Assembly: GCA_946187475.1 (NCBI GenBank)
Contig: CAMHRJ010000002.1
Location: 1 to 28,833, forward strand
Direction of reading: 5' to 3'
Source of the DNA: an uncultured Clostridia bacterium
GTDB lineage: Bacteria; Bacillota; Clostridia; Oscillospirales; Oscillospiraceae
Length of the DNA stretch: 28,833 bases
In this document: in pieces, positions 1 to 8,537 of the stretch
Layout: each line of letters starts with the position of its first letter
Numbering within the stretch: position 1 is the stretch's first letter
Notes under the pieces: model-generated
What the model saw: only the letters and a program-made list of their open reading frames with translations
Told to the model about the DNA's origin: nothing
Database searches by the model: none
Translations under genes and position numbers: made by a program

Positions 1-2
1 TC

Positions 3-491
3 TATGTCCTGGTTCTGATTGCGGCCATCAGCTCTGCTATCTCCGTCATCGAGGGCGTTGCGGTCACCTTCATCGACCGCGCTTCCGCCAAGGGCAAGGA
101 GCCCAGCCGTACCCGCGCCATCACCCTCACCTGCGTGATTCTGGCTGCGTTCTCCATCCTCGTTGCTGCCGACGGTCTGGGTGAAAACGGCATCGCCCCC
201 TGGAAGTTCTTCGGCCTTGGCGAGGACGCCATCAAAGCCTGGAACGACTGCTGGCTCGACTTCTTCGACCTCATCGCAGAGGGTATCCTCATGCCTCTGG
301 GCGCCATGCTCATGGCCTGCATGATGGGCTGGGAGCTCAAGCCGAAGTTCATGGAGGACGAGATCAAGTCCGGCTCCAATGGCGGCGCCATGGGCTTCTG
401 GAGCTTCTGCATCAAGTTCATCTGCCCGGTCGTGATGTTCTTCATCGTGCTGGTGCAGGTCAGCGACTTCTTCGGTCTCGGCTGGTTCTAA
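3..491 (+). CDS. Sodium-dependent transporter (NSS/SNF family), C-terminal part
   Basis: The reading frame is open from the left edge to a TAA at 489-491, so the start lies outside the window. About 162 residues are visible. They contain hydrophobic helices (one near the edge, one beginning VILAAFSILVAADG, one beginning EGILMPLGAMLMACMMG, and a last one ending in FGLGWF) separated by short charged loops. The pattern of a late helix pair, a KPKF-type loop and a final hydrophobic helix fits the C-terminal end of bacterial neurotransmitter:sodium symporters, which import amino acids or related amines with sodium. The gene is followed by a clear intrinsic terminator, so it ends its transcription unit. 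The substrate cannot be told from this fragment. Confidence 0.8.
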   Translation, partial: YVLVLIAAISSAISVIEGVAVTFIDRASAKGKEPSRTRAITLTCVILAAFSILVAADGLGENGIAPWKFFGLGEDAIKAWNDCWLDFFDLIAEGILMPLGAMLMACMMGWELKPKFMEDEIKSGSNGGAMGFWSFCIKFICPVVMFFIVLVQVSDFFGLGWF

Positions 492-589
492 TTTCCGCCG
501 AACCCCGCGCGCAGGGCCGGGAATACTTCCGGCCCGCGCATCCAAATCAGGAATTCGGGCGATTCATTCCCCATTTCCATTTTCCCAAT

Positions 590-631
590 GCAAACACGGC
601 TGTAACCGCCAGCCGTGTTTGCTCTTTTTTT
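590..631 (+). terminator. Intrinsic terminator of the sodium symporter gene
   Basis: Perfect 13-bp stem GCAAACACGGCTG (590-602) with CAGCCGTGTTTGC (610-622), a 7-nt loop, then TCTTTTTTT (623-631). This is a textbook rho-independent terminator on the plus strand. Confidence 0.93.
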
Positions 632-704
632 GCCCTGCTTCTGGTACCTTTTGGAAGGAACTGGCAAATCGCCCTCTGAAATCACAGAAATCAATAAAAG
701 GGAA

Positions 705-738
705 ACCGAAATCTATGAATGGTATACAATAATTCGGT
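705..738 (+). promoter_or_regulatory. Candidate promoter and operator of the XRE gene
   Basis: An extended -10 element, TGG followed by TATACA (720-728), lies about 36 bases before the GTG start. No good -35 hexamer is visible. An inverted repeat ACCGAA (705-710) / TTCGGT (733-738) is centred on this -10, which would suit autoregulation by the XRE protein. This is inference from sequence layout only. Confidence 0.4.
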
Positions 739-763
739 ACTATAGGTAAAAGGGGGCAGTATC

Positions 764-1060
764 GTGCTTTATACGGATTTCGGTGAAAACCTCAAACGGC
801 TTCGGCAGGCCCGCGGTCTGACCCAGCAGGAACTGGGGAGCCGCGTGGGGCTGAGCAAGGCGGTCGTCAGCAAGTATGAAAACGCACTGGGCTACCCCAC
901 GCTGGACACGCTCATCACCCTGGCGGCCTATTTCGGCGTCACCACGGACTACCTTCTGGGCGTTAAGAACCAGAAGACAGCGGACGTCTCCGGTCTTACG
1001 GATACGCAGCTGAACGTGGTGCTCTCGGTGATCGATGCCTTCCGGCAGGAAAATTCCTGA
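764..1060 (+). CDS. XRE-family HTH transcriptional regulator
   Basis: A 98-residue protein whose first ~65 residues form a Cro/CI-type helix-turn-helix: FGENLKRLRQARGLTQQELG, then VGLSKAVVSKYENALGYP with the recognition helix, then a third pair of helices ending in FGVTTDYLLG. That DYLLG ending is typical of small Firmicute XRE repressors. The C-terminal ~30 residues form a short helical tail (LTDTQLNVVLSVIDAF) likely used for dimerisation. The start is GTG, chosen because AAAAGGGGG lies just upstream. It precedes the oligopeptidase gene by 39 bases, so the two are probably co-transcribed. Its target is unknown; autoregulation is plausible. Confidence 0.9.
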   Translation: MLYTDFGENLKRLRQARGLTQQELGSRVGLSKAVVSKYENALGYPTLDTLITLAAYFGVTTDYLLGVKNQKTADVSGLTDTQLNVVLSVIDAFRQENS

Positions 1061-1099
1061 CTCCTTTGGAGAAACAGAAGCATACAGGAGGATTCTTCC

Positions 1100-2803
1100 T
1101 TGAAATTTTCTGAAATGCAATATACCCGCCCGGATCTGGAGGCGGTGAAAAGCGAAATTACCGCGCTGATCGGCGCATTGAATGGAGCGGAGGACTATGC
1201 TGCCGCCCGGGAGGCGTTTCTCGCCATGGACAAGCTCAACCGCCGGGTACAGACCCAGATCACGCTGGTGAGCATCCGCCACAGCATCGACACCCGGGAC
1301 GAATTCTACGACGCCGAGCAGACCTACTGGAACGGCAAGCTCCCCGAGCTGGAGGAGTATACCCAGCAGTGGACGGACGCCCTGCTGAAAACGCCCTTCC
1401 GCAAGGAGTTTGCTGCGGAATACGGCGAGATCATTTTCACCAACGCCGAGATTCAGCGCAAGACTTTTTCCCCGGAGATTATCCCCCAGCTGCAGCAGGA
1501 GAACGACCTGGTGCAGGCCTATGAAAAGCTCCTGGCCAGCGCCCAGATCCCTTTCCGCGGCGGGGTCTACACCCTCAGCCAGATCGCACCTTATAAAAAT
1601 GACGCCGACGACGAAGTGCGTCTCGCCGCATGGAAGGCCGAGGGACAGTGGTATAAAGACAATCAGGCCGAGCTGGACCGCATTTATGACGAGCTGGTGC
1701 ACGTCCGCCACGAGATGGGCGTGAAACTGGGCTACGGCGGCTATACCCAGCTGGGCTATTACCGCATGGAGCGCAACTGCTACACCAAGGAGGACGTGGA
1801 AGCCTTCCGCAAGCTGGTGGTGGAGTATCTGGTGCCCGTGGCGGACCAGGTGTTCCGGGACCAGGCCAAGCGTCTGGGCAAGGAATATCCCATGAGCTTT
1901 GCCGACAATGCCCTGCGTTTCCGCTCCGGCAACCCGAAGCCCCAGGGCTCCGCCGACGACATCCTCGCCGCCGGACGGAAGTTCTATGACGAGCTGAGCC
2001 CCGAGACCGGCGAATTCTTCCGCACCATGCTGGACAACGAGCTCATGGACGTGCTCTCCACCGAGGGCAAGCAGGGCGGCGGCTACTGCACCAGCCTCTA
2101 TGACTACGACGTCCCCTTCATTTTTGCCAACTTCAACGGCACCGCCGATGACGTGGAGACCGTGACCCACGAGGCCGGCCACGGCTTCGCCGACTGGTTC
2201 AACCGGCACCGGGTGCCTGCGGAGACCATCTGGCCCAGCCTGGAGGGCTGTGAGGTCCACTCCATGAGCATGGAGTTCTTTGCATGGCCCTGGGCGGAGC
2301 ATTTCTTCGGCCCGGATACCCGGAAGTTCCTCTATAACCACCTGGCCGGGTCCCTGACCTTCATTCCCTACGGCACCATGGTGGACCACTTCCAGCACAT
2401 CGTCTTTGAGCGCCCGGACATGACGCCCCGGGAGCGCCACGACGTCTGGAAGGAGCTGCTGGGCATCTATATGCCCTGGCAGAAGCTGGACGGGGACATC
2501 CCGTTTTACAGCGAGGGCGAGGGCTGGCAGCGCCAGCACCATATCTATTCCTTCCCGTTCTATTATATTGATTACTGCCTGGCGCAGACCGTGGCCCTCA
2601 GCTTCTGGGCCCGGATCCAGAAGGATCCCAAGGATGCATGGGCGCACTATATGGCCTATACCCGGCAGGGCGGCAGCGTGACCTTCACGGAGCTGCTGAA
2701 GAATGCCGGACTGGACAGTCCCTTCGAGCCTGCCTGCCTGCGGGAGGTCTGCTCCGCCGCTGCCAAGTGGCTGGCGGAATACGATCTCACCGGGATCGAA
2801 TAA
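1100..2803 (+). CDS. M3-family zinc oligopeptidase (PepF-like oligoendopeptidase)
   Basis: A 567-residue cytoplasmic metallopeptidase. The zinc motif HEAGH is at residues 357-361 (H357 and H361 ligands, E358 catalytic base). The third ligand is E385 in CEVHSMSMEFF, at the same spacing from the first His as in thimet oligopeptidase. Length and the late YSFPFYYIDYCLAQTVAL segment match the M3B oligoendopeptidase group, which cleaves short peptides in the cytosol. The start is TTG at 1100, chosen because AGGAGG (1086-1091) lies 8 bases upstream. It follows the XRE gene closely and abuts the next gene without a gap. Its position beside a peptide importer suggests it processes imported peptides, but that link is inference. 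Confidence 0.95.
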   Translation: MKFSEMQYTRPDLEAVKSEITALIGALNGAEDYAAAREAFLAMDKLNRRVQTQITLVSIRHSIDTRDEFYDAEQTYWNGKLPELEEYTQQWTDALLKTPFRKEFAAEYGEIIFTNAEIQRKTFSPEIIPQLQQENDLVQAYEKLLASAQIPFRGGVYTLSQIAPYKNDADDEVRLAAWKAEGQWYKDNQAELDRIYDELVHVRHEMGVKLGYGGYTQLGYYRMERNCYTKEDVEAFRKLVVEYLVPVADQVFRDQAKRLGKEYPMSFADNALRFRSGNPKPQGSADDILAAGRKFYDELSPETGEFFRTMLDNELMDVLSTEGKQGGGYCTSLYDYDVPFIFANFNGTADDVETVTHEAGHGFADWFNRHRVPAETIWPSLEGCEVHSMSMEFFAWPWAEHFFGPDTRKFLYNHLAGSLTFIPYGTMVDHFQHIVFERPDMTPRERHDVWKELLGIYMPWQKLDGDIPFYSEGEGWQRQHHIYSFPFYYIDYCLAQTVALSFWARIQKDPKDAWAHYMAYTRQGGSVTFTELLKNAGLDSPFEPACLREVCSAAAKWLAEYDLTGIE

Positions 2804-3325
2804 ATGTCCCGGGAGCAGCGACAGCGGCATAAGGCCCACCTGGACCAGCACATCCGGGACGCCAGCGGGGAATACCACTACGTCGGCGACTGGTACGCCC
2901 TGCAGGGCGGGGGAAAGGCCCTCATCCCCTTCGGGGTCTGGAGCCTGCTCACCGCCGGGTATCTCATTGCGGTGGGGTGTCTGCGCTTTCCGGGGCTGAT
3001 GAACACCTGGTATGTGATCTTGCCCTATCTGTTCACGGTCTGTCTGCTCTTTGCCCTGTTCTGGCAGGGCGGGAAGCTCCTTCTCTCCCGGGGCAGGGTC
3101 AAGGCCTTCGTCTGGGAGAACGTGAAGGACAACATTTTGCCGATCACCCGCGCCCTGGCGGCCTTCGCCGTCCTCACGGCGCTCCTGGGCGGGCTCTATC
3201 TGCTCAAACAGGGCATGACCGTCTCGGCGGGCGATCTGGTCTATTTCTTCCTTCTGCTGCTGACGGCAGACGCCGCATGGATGGCGGGCAGCGCCTTTCG
3301 GAAGCAGAACTGGGAACTGACATGA
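2804..3325 (+). CDS. Small integral membrane protein of unknown function
   Basis: A 173-residue protein that starts on the base after the oligopeptidase stop codon, so translational coupling is likely. The N-terminal ~35 residues are polar and charged. Four hydrophobic segments follow: around residues 43-60, 67-87, 111-133 and 142-160. The loop between the second and third is basic and polar (RGRVKAFVWENVKDN). No catalytic motif or known domain is recognised. Being the last gene of the XRE-peptidase unit suggests a membrane partner or a passive co-transcribed gene; neither can be decided from sequence. Confidence 0.8.
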   Translation: MSREQRQRHKAHLDQHIRDASGEYHYVGDWYALQGGGKALIPFGVWSLLTAGYLIAVGCLRFPGLMNTWYVILPYLFTVCLLFALFWQGGKLLLSRGRVKAFVWENVKDNILPITRALAAFAVLTALLGGLYLLKQGMTVSAGDLVYFFLLLLTADAAWMAGSAFRKQNWELT

Positions 3326-3430
3326 TTTCTCTGGCGTTTGCCATGGAAATAAAAAGAAAATGAGCCTCTGCAGGCCTCGGTGGTAATGGCCCTGCCGGAC
3401 TCGAAAAAATCTCTAAGGAGGACAACGCAA

Positions 3431-5701
3431 GTGAAAAGAACCATCGCATTGATGCTGGCTCTCGTGCTCTGCCTGGCCCTGTTTGCGGGCTGCGGCACCA
3501 AGCAGGCTGCCAGCGGCAGCGAGGAACCGGCTGCCAGCGGCGAGAAGCCCCTGGTGGTTGGCTACTCCAACTTCTCCAGTAAGTTCTCTCCCTTCTTCTC
3601 GGAGACTGCTTACGACCAGGACGTCTGGGTTATGACCAGCGCCAACCTGCTCGACGTTGACCGTCAGGGCGCCATTGTCGAGAAGGGCAAGACCGGTGAG
3701 ACCCGCCCCTACAACGGCACGGACTACACCTATCAGGGTCTGGCTGATCTGACCATCACCGAGAATTCCGACGGCACCATCGCCTATGATTTCGATCTGC
3801 GCGATGACGTGGTCTTCTCCGACGGCGAGAAGCTCACCGCGGACGACGTCATTTTCTCCATGTACGTTCTGTCCGACCCCACCTATGACGGCAACAGCAC
3901 CTTCTTCGCGCTGCCCATCGCCGGCATGGAAGAGTACCGCTCCGGCATGGCTCCTCTCTACAGCCTGCTGGTGGAGGCCGGTGAGGACAACACCGACTTC
4001 TCCTTCTGGACCGAGGAGCAGCAGACTGCTTTCTGGAAGTCCCTCAACGAGGCCGGCCCTGCCTTCGCGCAGAGCATCGTTGACTTCTGCATTGCCAACG
4101 AGTACAACAAGCCTGAGGACTCCGTGGCTGCCTGCGCTGCCAACTGGGGCTATGAGCTGAAAGAGGACGCCACCGCTGCCGATTTCTGGGCTGCGATGAT
4201 GGAAGAGTACGGCAACGACATCCCCACCCTGGTTTCCACCGAGGTTGCTGACGTTGACTTCTCCGAGCTGTTCCCCGACTTCGCCGACTACACCAAGGGC
4301 GTGAAGACCGGCGACAGCGCCGACACCATCACCGGCATCGAGAAGACCGGCGATTACTCTGTCCGCGTGACCCTCACCAAGGCGGATGCTCCTGCCATCT
4401 ATCAGCTGGGCATCGCCGTGGCTCCGATGCACTACTATGGCGACGCGAGCCTGTATGACTATGACAACAACCAGTTCGGCTTCACCAAGGGCGACCTTTC
4501 CATCGTGAAGGCCAAGACCACCGAGCCCATGGGCGCCGGCCCCTACAAGTTCCTGAAGTTCGAAAACGGCGTCGTTTACTTCGAGGCCAACGAGAACTAC
4601 TACAAGGGCGCTCCCAAGACCAAGCTCGTCCAGTTCCTGGAGAGCAGCGACAAGGATAAGCTCAATGGCGTCACCACCGGCACCATCGACATCACCGATC
4701 CCAGCTACTCCAAGGACACCGTGGACGCCATCAAGGCTGCCAACGGCAACGATGACGTGAACGGCGACGTGATCACCACCAACACCGTCGATAACCTGGG
4801 CTACGGCTACCTGGGCATCAGCGCCAAGGCTGTGAACGTGGGCGGCGATATCGCTTCCGACGCTTCCAAGAACCTGCGCAAGGCCTTTGCCACCGTGTTC
4901 TCGAACTTCCGTGACGTGACCGTCGACTCCTACTACGGCGCCGGCGTTGCCTCCGTCATCAACTACCCCATCTCCAACACCTCCTGGGCCGCTCCCCAGG
5001 CCACCGATGCTGACTACGCCATCGCCTTCTCGAAGGACGTTGCCGGCAACGACATCTACACCTCCGACATGGACGACGCCGCCCGCGAGGAGGCCTGCCT
5101 GAAGGCCGCCCTGGGTTACTTCGAGGCTGCCGGCTACACCGTCGCTGACGGCAAGCTGACCGCGGCTCCCGATGGCGCCAAGATGAGCTACGAAGTCTGG
5201 ATCCCCGCCGACGGCGCTGGCGATCACCCCTCCTTCATGATGCTGAACCTGGCCAAGGACGCCCTGGCCAAGATCGGCATGGAGCTGGTCGTGAAAGACC
5301 TTGCCAACTCCGCTGACCTCTGGACCGGCATCGAGGCCGACCAGGTCCCGATGTGGTGCGCCGCCTGGGGTGCCACTCCCGATCCGGATATGTATCAGGT
5401 CTACTACTCCGGCAGCCAGGGCGGTGAGCCCGGTGGCTCCAACTACATGTATGATATCGCTGACCCCGAGCTGGATCAGCTCATCATGGAAGCCCGCCAG
5501 AGCATGGACCAGTCCTTCCGCAAGCAGATGTACAAGAGCTGCCTGGACATCATCGTTGACTGGGCGGTTGAGGTGCCTGTCTACCAGCGTCAGAATGCGA
5601 TCATCTTCTCTACCGAGCGCGTGAACATCGACACTGTGACCCCCGACATCACCACCTACTACCCCTGGCTGGCTGAGATCGAGAACATCGAGCTCAACTA
5701 A
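3431..5701 (+). CDS. Peptide ABC transporter substrate-binding lipoprotein (SBP_bac_5), enlarged
   Basis: A 756-residue extracytoplasmic solute-binding protein. It has a Gram-positive lipoprotein signal with lipobox LFAGC (lipid Cys21), then a Ser/Ala/Glu-rich linker. The body has SBP_bac_5 hallmarks: VVFSDGEKLTADDV early, MGAGPYKFLKFENG in the middle, and CAAWGATPDPDMYQVYYSG late. The family usually runs 500-600 residues. Here roughly 120 extra residues (about 175-293), rich in acidic and aromatic residues, lie between PIAGMEEYRSG and ITGIEKTGDYSVRVTL. The GTG start at 3431 is preferred over the in-frame GTG at 3380 because AAGGAGG sits at 3415-3421 and the signal peptide begins here. It is the first gene of the importer and is followed by a terminator-like hairpin, which would favour excess binding protein. 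Confidence 0.93.
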   Translation: MKRTIALMLALVLCLALFAGCGTKQAASGSEEPAASGEKPLVVGYSNFSSKFSPFFSETAYDQDVWVMTSANLLDVDRQGAIVEKGKTGETRPYNGTDYTYQGLADLTITENSDGTIAYDFDLRDDVVFSDGEKLTADDVIFSMYVLSDPTYDGNSTFFALPIAGMEEYRSGMAPLYSLLVEAGEDNTDFSFWTEEQQTAFWKSLNEAGPAFAQSIVDFCIANEYNKPEDSVAACAANWGYELKEDATAADFWAAMMEEYGNDIPTLVSTEVADVDFSELFPDFADYTKGVKTGDSADTITGIEKTGDYSVRVTLTKADAPAIYQLGIAVAPMHYYGDASLYDYDNNQFGFTKGDLSIVKAKTTEPMGAGPYKFLKFENGVVYFEANENYYKGAPKTKLVQFLESSDKDKLNGVTTGTIDITDPSYSKDTVDAIKAANGNDDVNGDVITTNTVDNLGYGYLGISAKAVNVGGDIASDASKNLRKAFATVFSNFRDVTVDSYYGAGVASVINYPISNTSWAAPQATDADYAIAFSKDVAGNDIYTSDMDDAAREEACLKAALGYFEAAGYTVADGKLTAAPDGAKMSYEVWIPADGAGDHPSFMMLNLAKDALAKIGMELVVKDLANSADLWTGIEADQVPMWCAAWGATPDPDMYQVYYSGSQGGEPGGSNYMYDIADPELDQLIMEARQSMDQSFRKQMYKSCLDIIVDWAVEVPVYQRQNAIIFSTERVNIDTVTPDITTYYPWLAEIENIELN

Positions 5702-5724
5702 CGCAAAACCAAGCATTGACCCCG

Positions 5725-5756
5725 ATTGGGAGGGGAGCAATCCCCTCCCAATTTTA
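5725..5756 (+). terminator. Intercistronic terminator/attenuator after the binding-protein gene
   Basis: Perfect 11-bp stem ATTGGGAGGGG (5725-5735) with CCCCTCCCAAT (5742-5752), a 6-nt loop, then TTTTA. It lies between the binding-protein gene and its permease genes, so it probably sets their relative transcript levels. Confidence 0.8.
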
Positions 5757-5772
5757 TCCCCGCATTTCCCGT

Positions 5773-5824
5773 CTCAGTGCTGAATCTCCCGCCGTGACCC
5801 CACGGCCGGGGCTTGAGCATTGAG
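5773..5824 (+). promoter_or_regulatory. Second folded element in the binding-protein/permease gap
   Basis: Nested inverted repeats: outer CTCAGTGCT (5773-5781) with AGCATTGAG (5816-5824), including one G-U pair, and inner GCCGTG (5791-5796) with CACGGC (5801-5806). It ends about 40 bases before the permease start. No U-tract follows, so it is more likely an mRNA stability or translation element than a terminator. I found no convincing promoter here. Confidence 0.4.
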
Positions 5825-5862
5825 ATTTGAAAGAGAGAATACTACCAAGAGGTGATGTGAAC

Positions 5863-6849
5863 GTGTGGAAATTTATCGTCAAGCGCGTGCTGCTGAGCAT
5901 TGTGATTCTGTTCTTCGTGGCATTTATCATCTATGTGCTCATGCGCTGCCTTCCCACCAGCTACATTGAGAACATGGCGCGGCAGAAGTCCATGCAGCCT
6001 GGTTCCAAGAGCTTTGAAGAGTGGATGGCGCAGCTGGCCGGCGCTTATAATCTGGACAAGGGCATCGTCCCCGGCTTCTTCGGCTGGCTGGGCAGCATGC
6101 TCCGGGGCGACTTCGGCGACAGCTGGAAGTGGACCATCCCCGTGGTGGATGAGTTCAACAAGACCGTGTGGCTGAGCTTCGTCATGGGCGCCATCAGCTT
6201 CTTCTTTGAGCTGATCATCGCCATCCCCCTGGGCGTCATCGCCGCCACCAAGCAGTACTCCAAGACGGACTATACCATCTCCGTCATCGCTCTGGCCGGC
6301 ATCTCGCTGCCGACGTTCTTCTTTGCGTCGCTGCTGAAACTGGTCTTTTCCGTGAAGCTGGGATGGTTCGACCTCTACGGTCTCGTGGGACGTAACTACA
6401 ACCAGCTCAATGCCTGGGGCCAGTTCCTGGACAAGGCCCACCATCTGGTCCTGCCCATCATCGTGCTGGTGGTGGTGAGCATGGGCTCCCTCATGCGTTA
6501 CACCCGCACCAACATGCTGGAGGTCCTCAACGCCGACTACATCCGCACCGCCCGGGCCAAGGGCCTCTCGGAGCGCAAGGTCATCTATAAGCATGCCTTC
6601 CGCAACACCCTGATCCCCATCGTGACCATCGTGGGCGGCTCCCTGCCGGGCCTGTTTGCCGGCGCCCTCATCACGGAGACCCTGTTCTCCATTCCGGGCA
6701 TCGGCTTTGCCTCCTACCAGTCCATGGTGGCGGGCGACATCCCGTTTTCCATGTTCTATCTGATGTTCATGGCGGTGCTGACATTGCTCGGCAACCTGCT
6801 GGCGGACATCCTGTACGCGGTGGTCGACCCCCGCGTGCGCATCTCGTAA
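5863..6849 (+). CDS. Oligopeptide ABC transporter permease, OppB/DppB type
   Basis: A 328-residue inner-membrane subunit (BPD_transp_1 family). It has an N-terminal helix (FIVKRVLLSIVILFFVAFII), an extracytoplasmic segment, then five further hydrophobic helices. The cytoplasmic EAA loop DYIRTARAKGLSERKVIYKH contacts the ATPases. The C-terminal DILYAVVDPRVRIS is typical of OppB/DppB. The GTG at 5863 is preferred because GAGGTGA (5849-5855) lies 7 bases upstream; a TTG at 5827 would add residues that do not match the family. It is followed after 19 bases by the second permease, with which it forms the translocation pore. Confidence 0.95.
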   Translation: MWKFIVKRVLLSIVILFFVAFIIYVLMRCLPTSYIENMARQKSMQPGSKSFEEWMAQLAGAYNLDKGIVPGFFGWLGSMLRGDFGDSWKWTIPVVDEFNKTVWLSFVMGAISFFFELIIAIPLGVIAATKQYSKTDYTISVIALAGISLPTFFFASLLKLVFSVKLGWFDLYGLVGRNYNQLNAWGQFLDKAHHLVLPIIVLVVVSMGSLMRYTRTNMLEVLNADYIRTARAKGLSERKVIYKHAFRNTLIPIVTIVGGSLPGLFAGALITETLFSIPGIGFASYQSMVAGDIPFSMFYLMFMAVLTLLGNLLADILYAVVDPRVRIS

Positions 6850-6868
6850 GAAAGGAGTGGTATGAATT

Positions 6869-8524
6869 ATGAGCGATAACAAAGACGTGAAATATGAATC
6901 CACTCCGGTCTATCCCCACTCCGTTCCGCAGTCTGCGGCCCGCCGCCACGCGGAAAAGATCACGGAGGACGCAGTGAAAAACAGCAGCGCCTCCGCGCCC
7001 AATGGGGATGATTCCAACGAGCAGTACTCCCTGAACGATGACCGCCGCGTGCAGGTGCTCTCTCCCGGCATGCTGGTGGCAAAGCGCTTTTTCCGCAACC
7101 GTCTGGCCGTCACGGGCATGGTCATTCTGCTGGCCATGTTCCTGTTTTCCTTCGTGGGCGGCCTGGTGAGTCCCTATAAGCAGGACCAGAAGTTCTACCG
7201 CATCGACCAGCAGGTGAAGGAATACGCCGCTGTCATCCACAACGAGGAGCTGGTCTATACCGTGGCCGACGCCGACCTCTTCAAGGGCCCGGTGCAGGCC
7301 CAGACCCTGCTGAACATCATGCGCGGCAACGAGAGCTTTGAGTATAACGGAAGCACCTATGATCTGGAGAAGATCAACGACAAGCTCTATATCGTCTCCG
7401 TGGGCGGCAAGGTCGTCGGCATGGCGAATCAGGAGACCGTCAGCGCCTCCGAGGCCGGCGGCACCTTCTCCTTCGACTTTACCAGAGCGGCGCTGCTGGC
7501 CCACGCCAACGAGGAGGACTCCTTCGAGGCCGACGGCAAGACCTACACCCTGGACGAGGACGGCGTGATCTATCAGGGCGGCAGCGAGATCGCCTACGTC
7601 AGCGAATACATCATCCGCCCGGTCATGGGCGACGTGTTCCTGACCCGCGACTTCAAGACCCAGCTCATCGACGCCGTGGAAGCCAAAGATTCGGAGTTCA
7701 CCTTCACGGACACCGACGGTGAAACCTACGAATACCTTCTTAGCTATGACGCAGCCAAAAAGACCTGGAACGTCAATCAGGAAAAGGACACCCGCGTGTT
7801 CGACGCCTATTCCGCGCCCTCCAAGGAGCACTGGCTGGGCACCGACCGCAACGGCATGGACATGCTCACCCGTCTGATGTACGGCGGCCGTGTCTCCCTG
7901 ATCATCGGCTTTATCGTCGTCATCATCGAGACCGTCCTGGGCGTCATCCTGGGCGGCATCTCCGGCTACTTCGGCGGCTGGGTGGACAACCTCATCATGC
8001 GTATTGTGGATATCCTCTACTGCATCCCCTCCATGCCCATCATCATTATCCTGGGCGCGGCCATGGATGCGGCCAACGTGGACCCCTCCATCCGAATGCT
8101 GTACCTGATGCTGATCCTGGGCGTCCTGGGCTGGCCCAGCATCGCCCGTCTGGTCCGCGGCCAGATCCTCTCCCTGCGTGAGCAGGAGTTCATGACCGCC
8201 ACCGAGGCCACCGGCATCAGCATCTCGAAGCGCATCTTCAAGCACCTGATCCCCAACGTCATCCCCCAGCTGATCGTGGTCATGACCATGGGTCTGGGCA
8301 GCGTCATCATCACCGAGGCGACGCTCTCCTTCCTGGGTCTCGGCGTGCGCTTCCCCTTTGCCTCCTGGGGCAACATCATCAGCGACGTCAACGATACCTT
8401 CGTTCTGACGAACTACTGGTTCATCTGGATCCCGGCCGGCGTGCTGCTGCTGGCCACGGTGCTGGCCTTCAACATCGTGGGCGACGGTCTGCGCGACGCC
8501 TTCGACCCGAAGATGAAGCGTTAA
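6869..8524 (+). CDS. Oligopeptide ABC transporter permease, OppC/DppC type with large repeat-bearing insertion
   Basis: A 551-residue permease; the family is usually 280-350. It has a ~60-residue polar cytoplasmic N-terminus, OppC_N helix 1 at about 81-99, then an inserted extracytoplasmic domain at about 104-310. Normal family sequence resumes at HWLGTDRNGMDMLTRLMYGG, with helices 2-6, the EAA loop FMTATEATGISISKRIFKH (441-459) and the usual ending GDGLRDAFDPKMKR. The insertion holds three related units of about 40-60 residues, with cores SFEYNGSTYDLE (156-167), SFEADGKTYTLDEDG (218-232) and FTFTDTDGETYEY (277-289). Each is preceded by a leucine-containing helix (QTLLNIM, AALLAHA, TQLIDAV). 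The insertion probably faces the binding protein. Start ATG with AAGGAG upstream. It pairs with the preceding permease. Confidence 0.93.
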   Translation: MSDNKDVKYESTPVYPHSVPQSAARRHAEKITEDAVKNSSASAPNGDDSNEQYSLNDDRRVQVLSPGMLVAKRFFRNRLAVTGMVILLAMFLFSFVGGLVSPYKQDQKFYRIDQQVKEYAAVIHNEELVYTVADADLFKGPVQAQTLLNIMRGNESFEYNGSTYDLEKINDKLYIVSVGGKVVGMANQETVSASEAGGTFSFDFTRAALLAHANEEDSFEADGKTYTLDEDGVIYQGGSEIAYVSEYIIRPVMGDVFLTRDFKTQLIDAVEAKDSEFTFTDTDGETYEYLLSYDAAKKTWNVNQEKDTRVFDAYSAPSKEHWLGTDRNGMDMLTRLMYGGRVSLIIGFIVVIIETVLGVILGGISGYFGGWVDNLIMRIVDILYCIPSMPIIIILGAAMDAANVDPSIRMLYLMLILGVLGWPSIARLVRGQILSLREQEFMTATEATGISISKRIFKHLIPNVIPQLIVVMTMGLGSVIITEATLSFLGLGVRFPFASWGNIISDVNDTFVLTNYWFIWIPAGVLLLATVLAFNIVGDGLRDAFDPKMKR

Positions 8525-8537
8525 AGGAGGGGGAAGT

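Noticed and set aside
740..2878. Long open frame on the minus strand (about 712 codons)
   Set aside because: It is antisense to the M3 peptidase, has no recognisable domain, and shows the Val/Gly/His/Leu-rich composition typical of frames opposite GC-rich genes.
3326..3430. Promoter for the first binding-protein gene
   Set aside because: I looked for -35/-10 pairs in this short gap and found none with acceptable spacing; the real promoter may be non-consensus.
3413..5740. Long minus-strand open frame opposite the first binding protein (775 codons)
   Set aside because: Low-complexity Gly/Val-rich antisense frame with no domain; it crosses the terminator region of the real gene.
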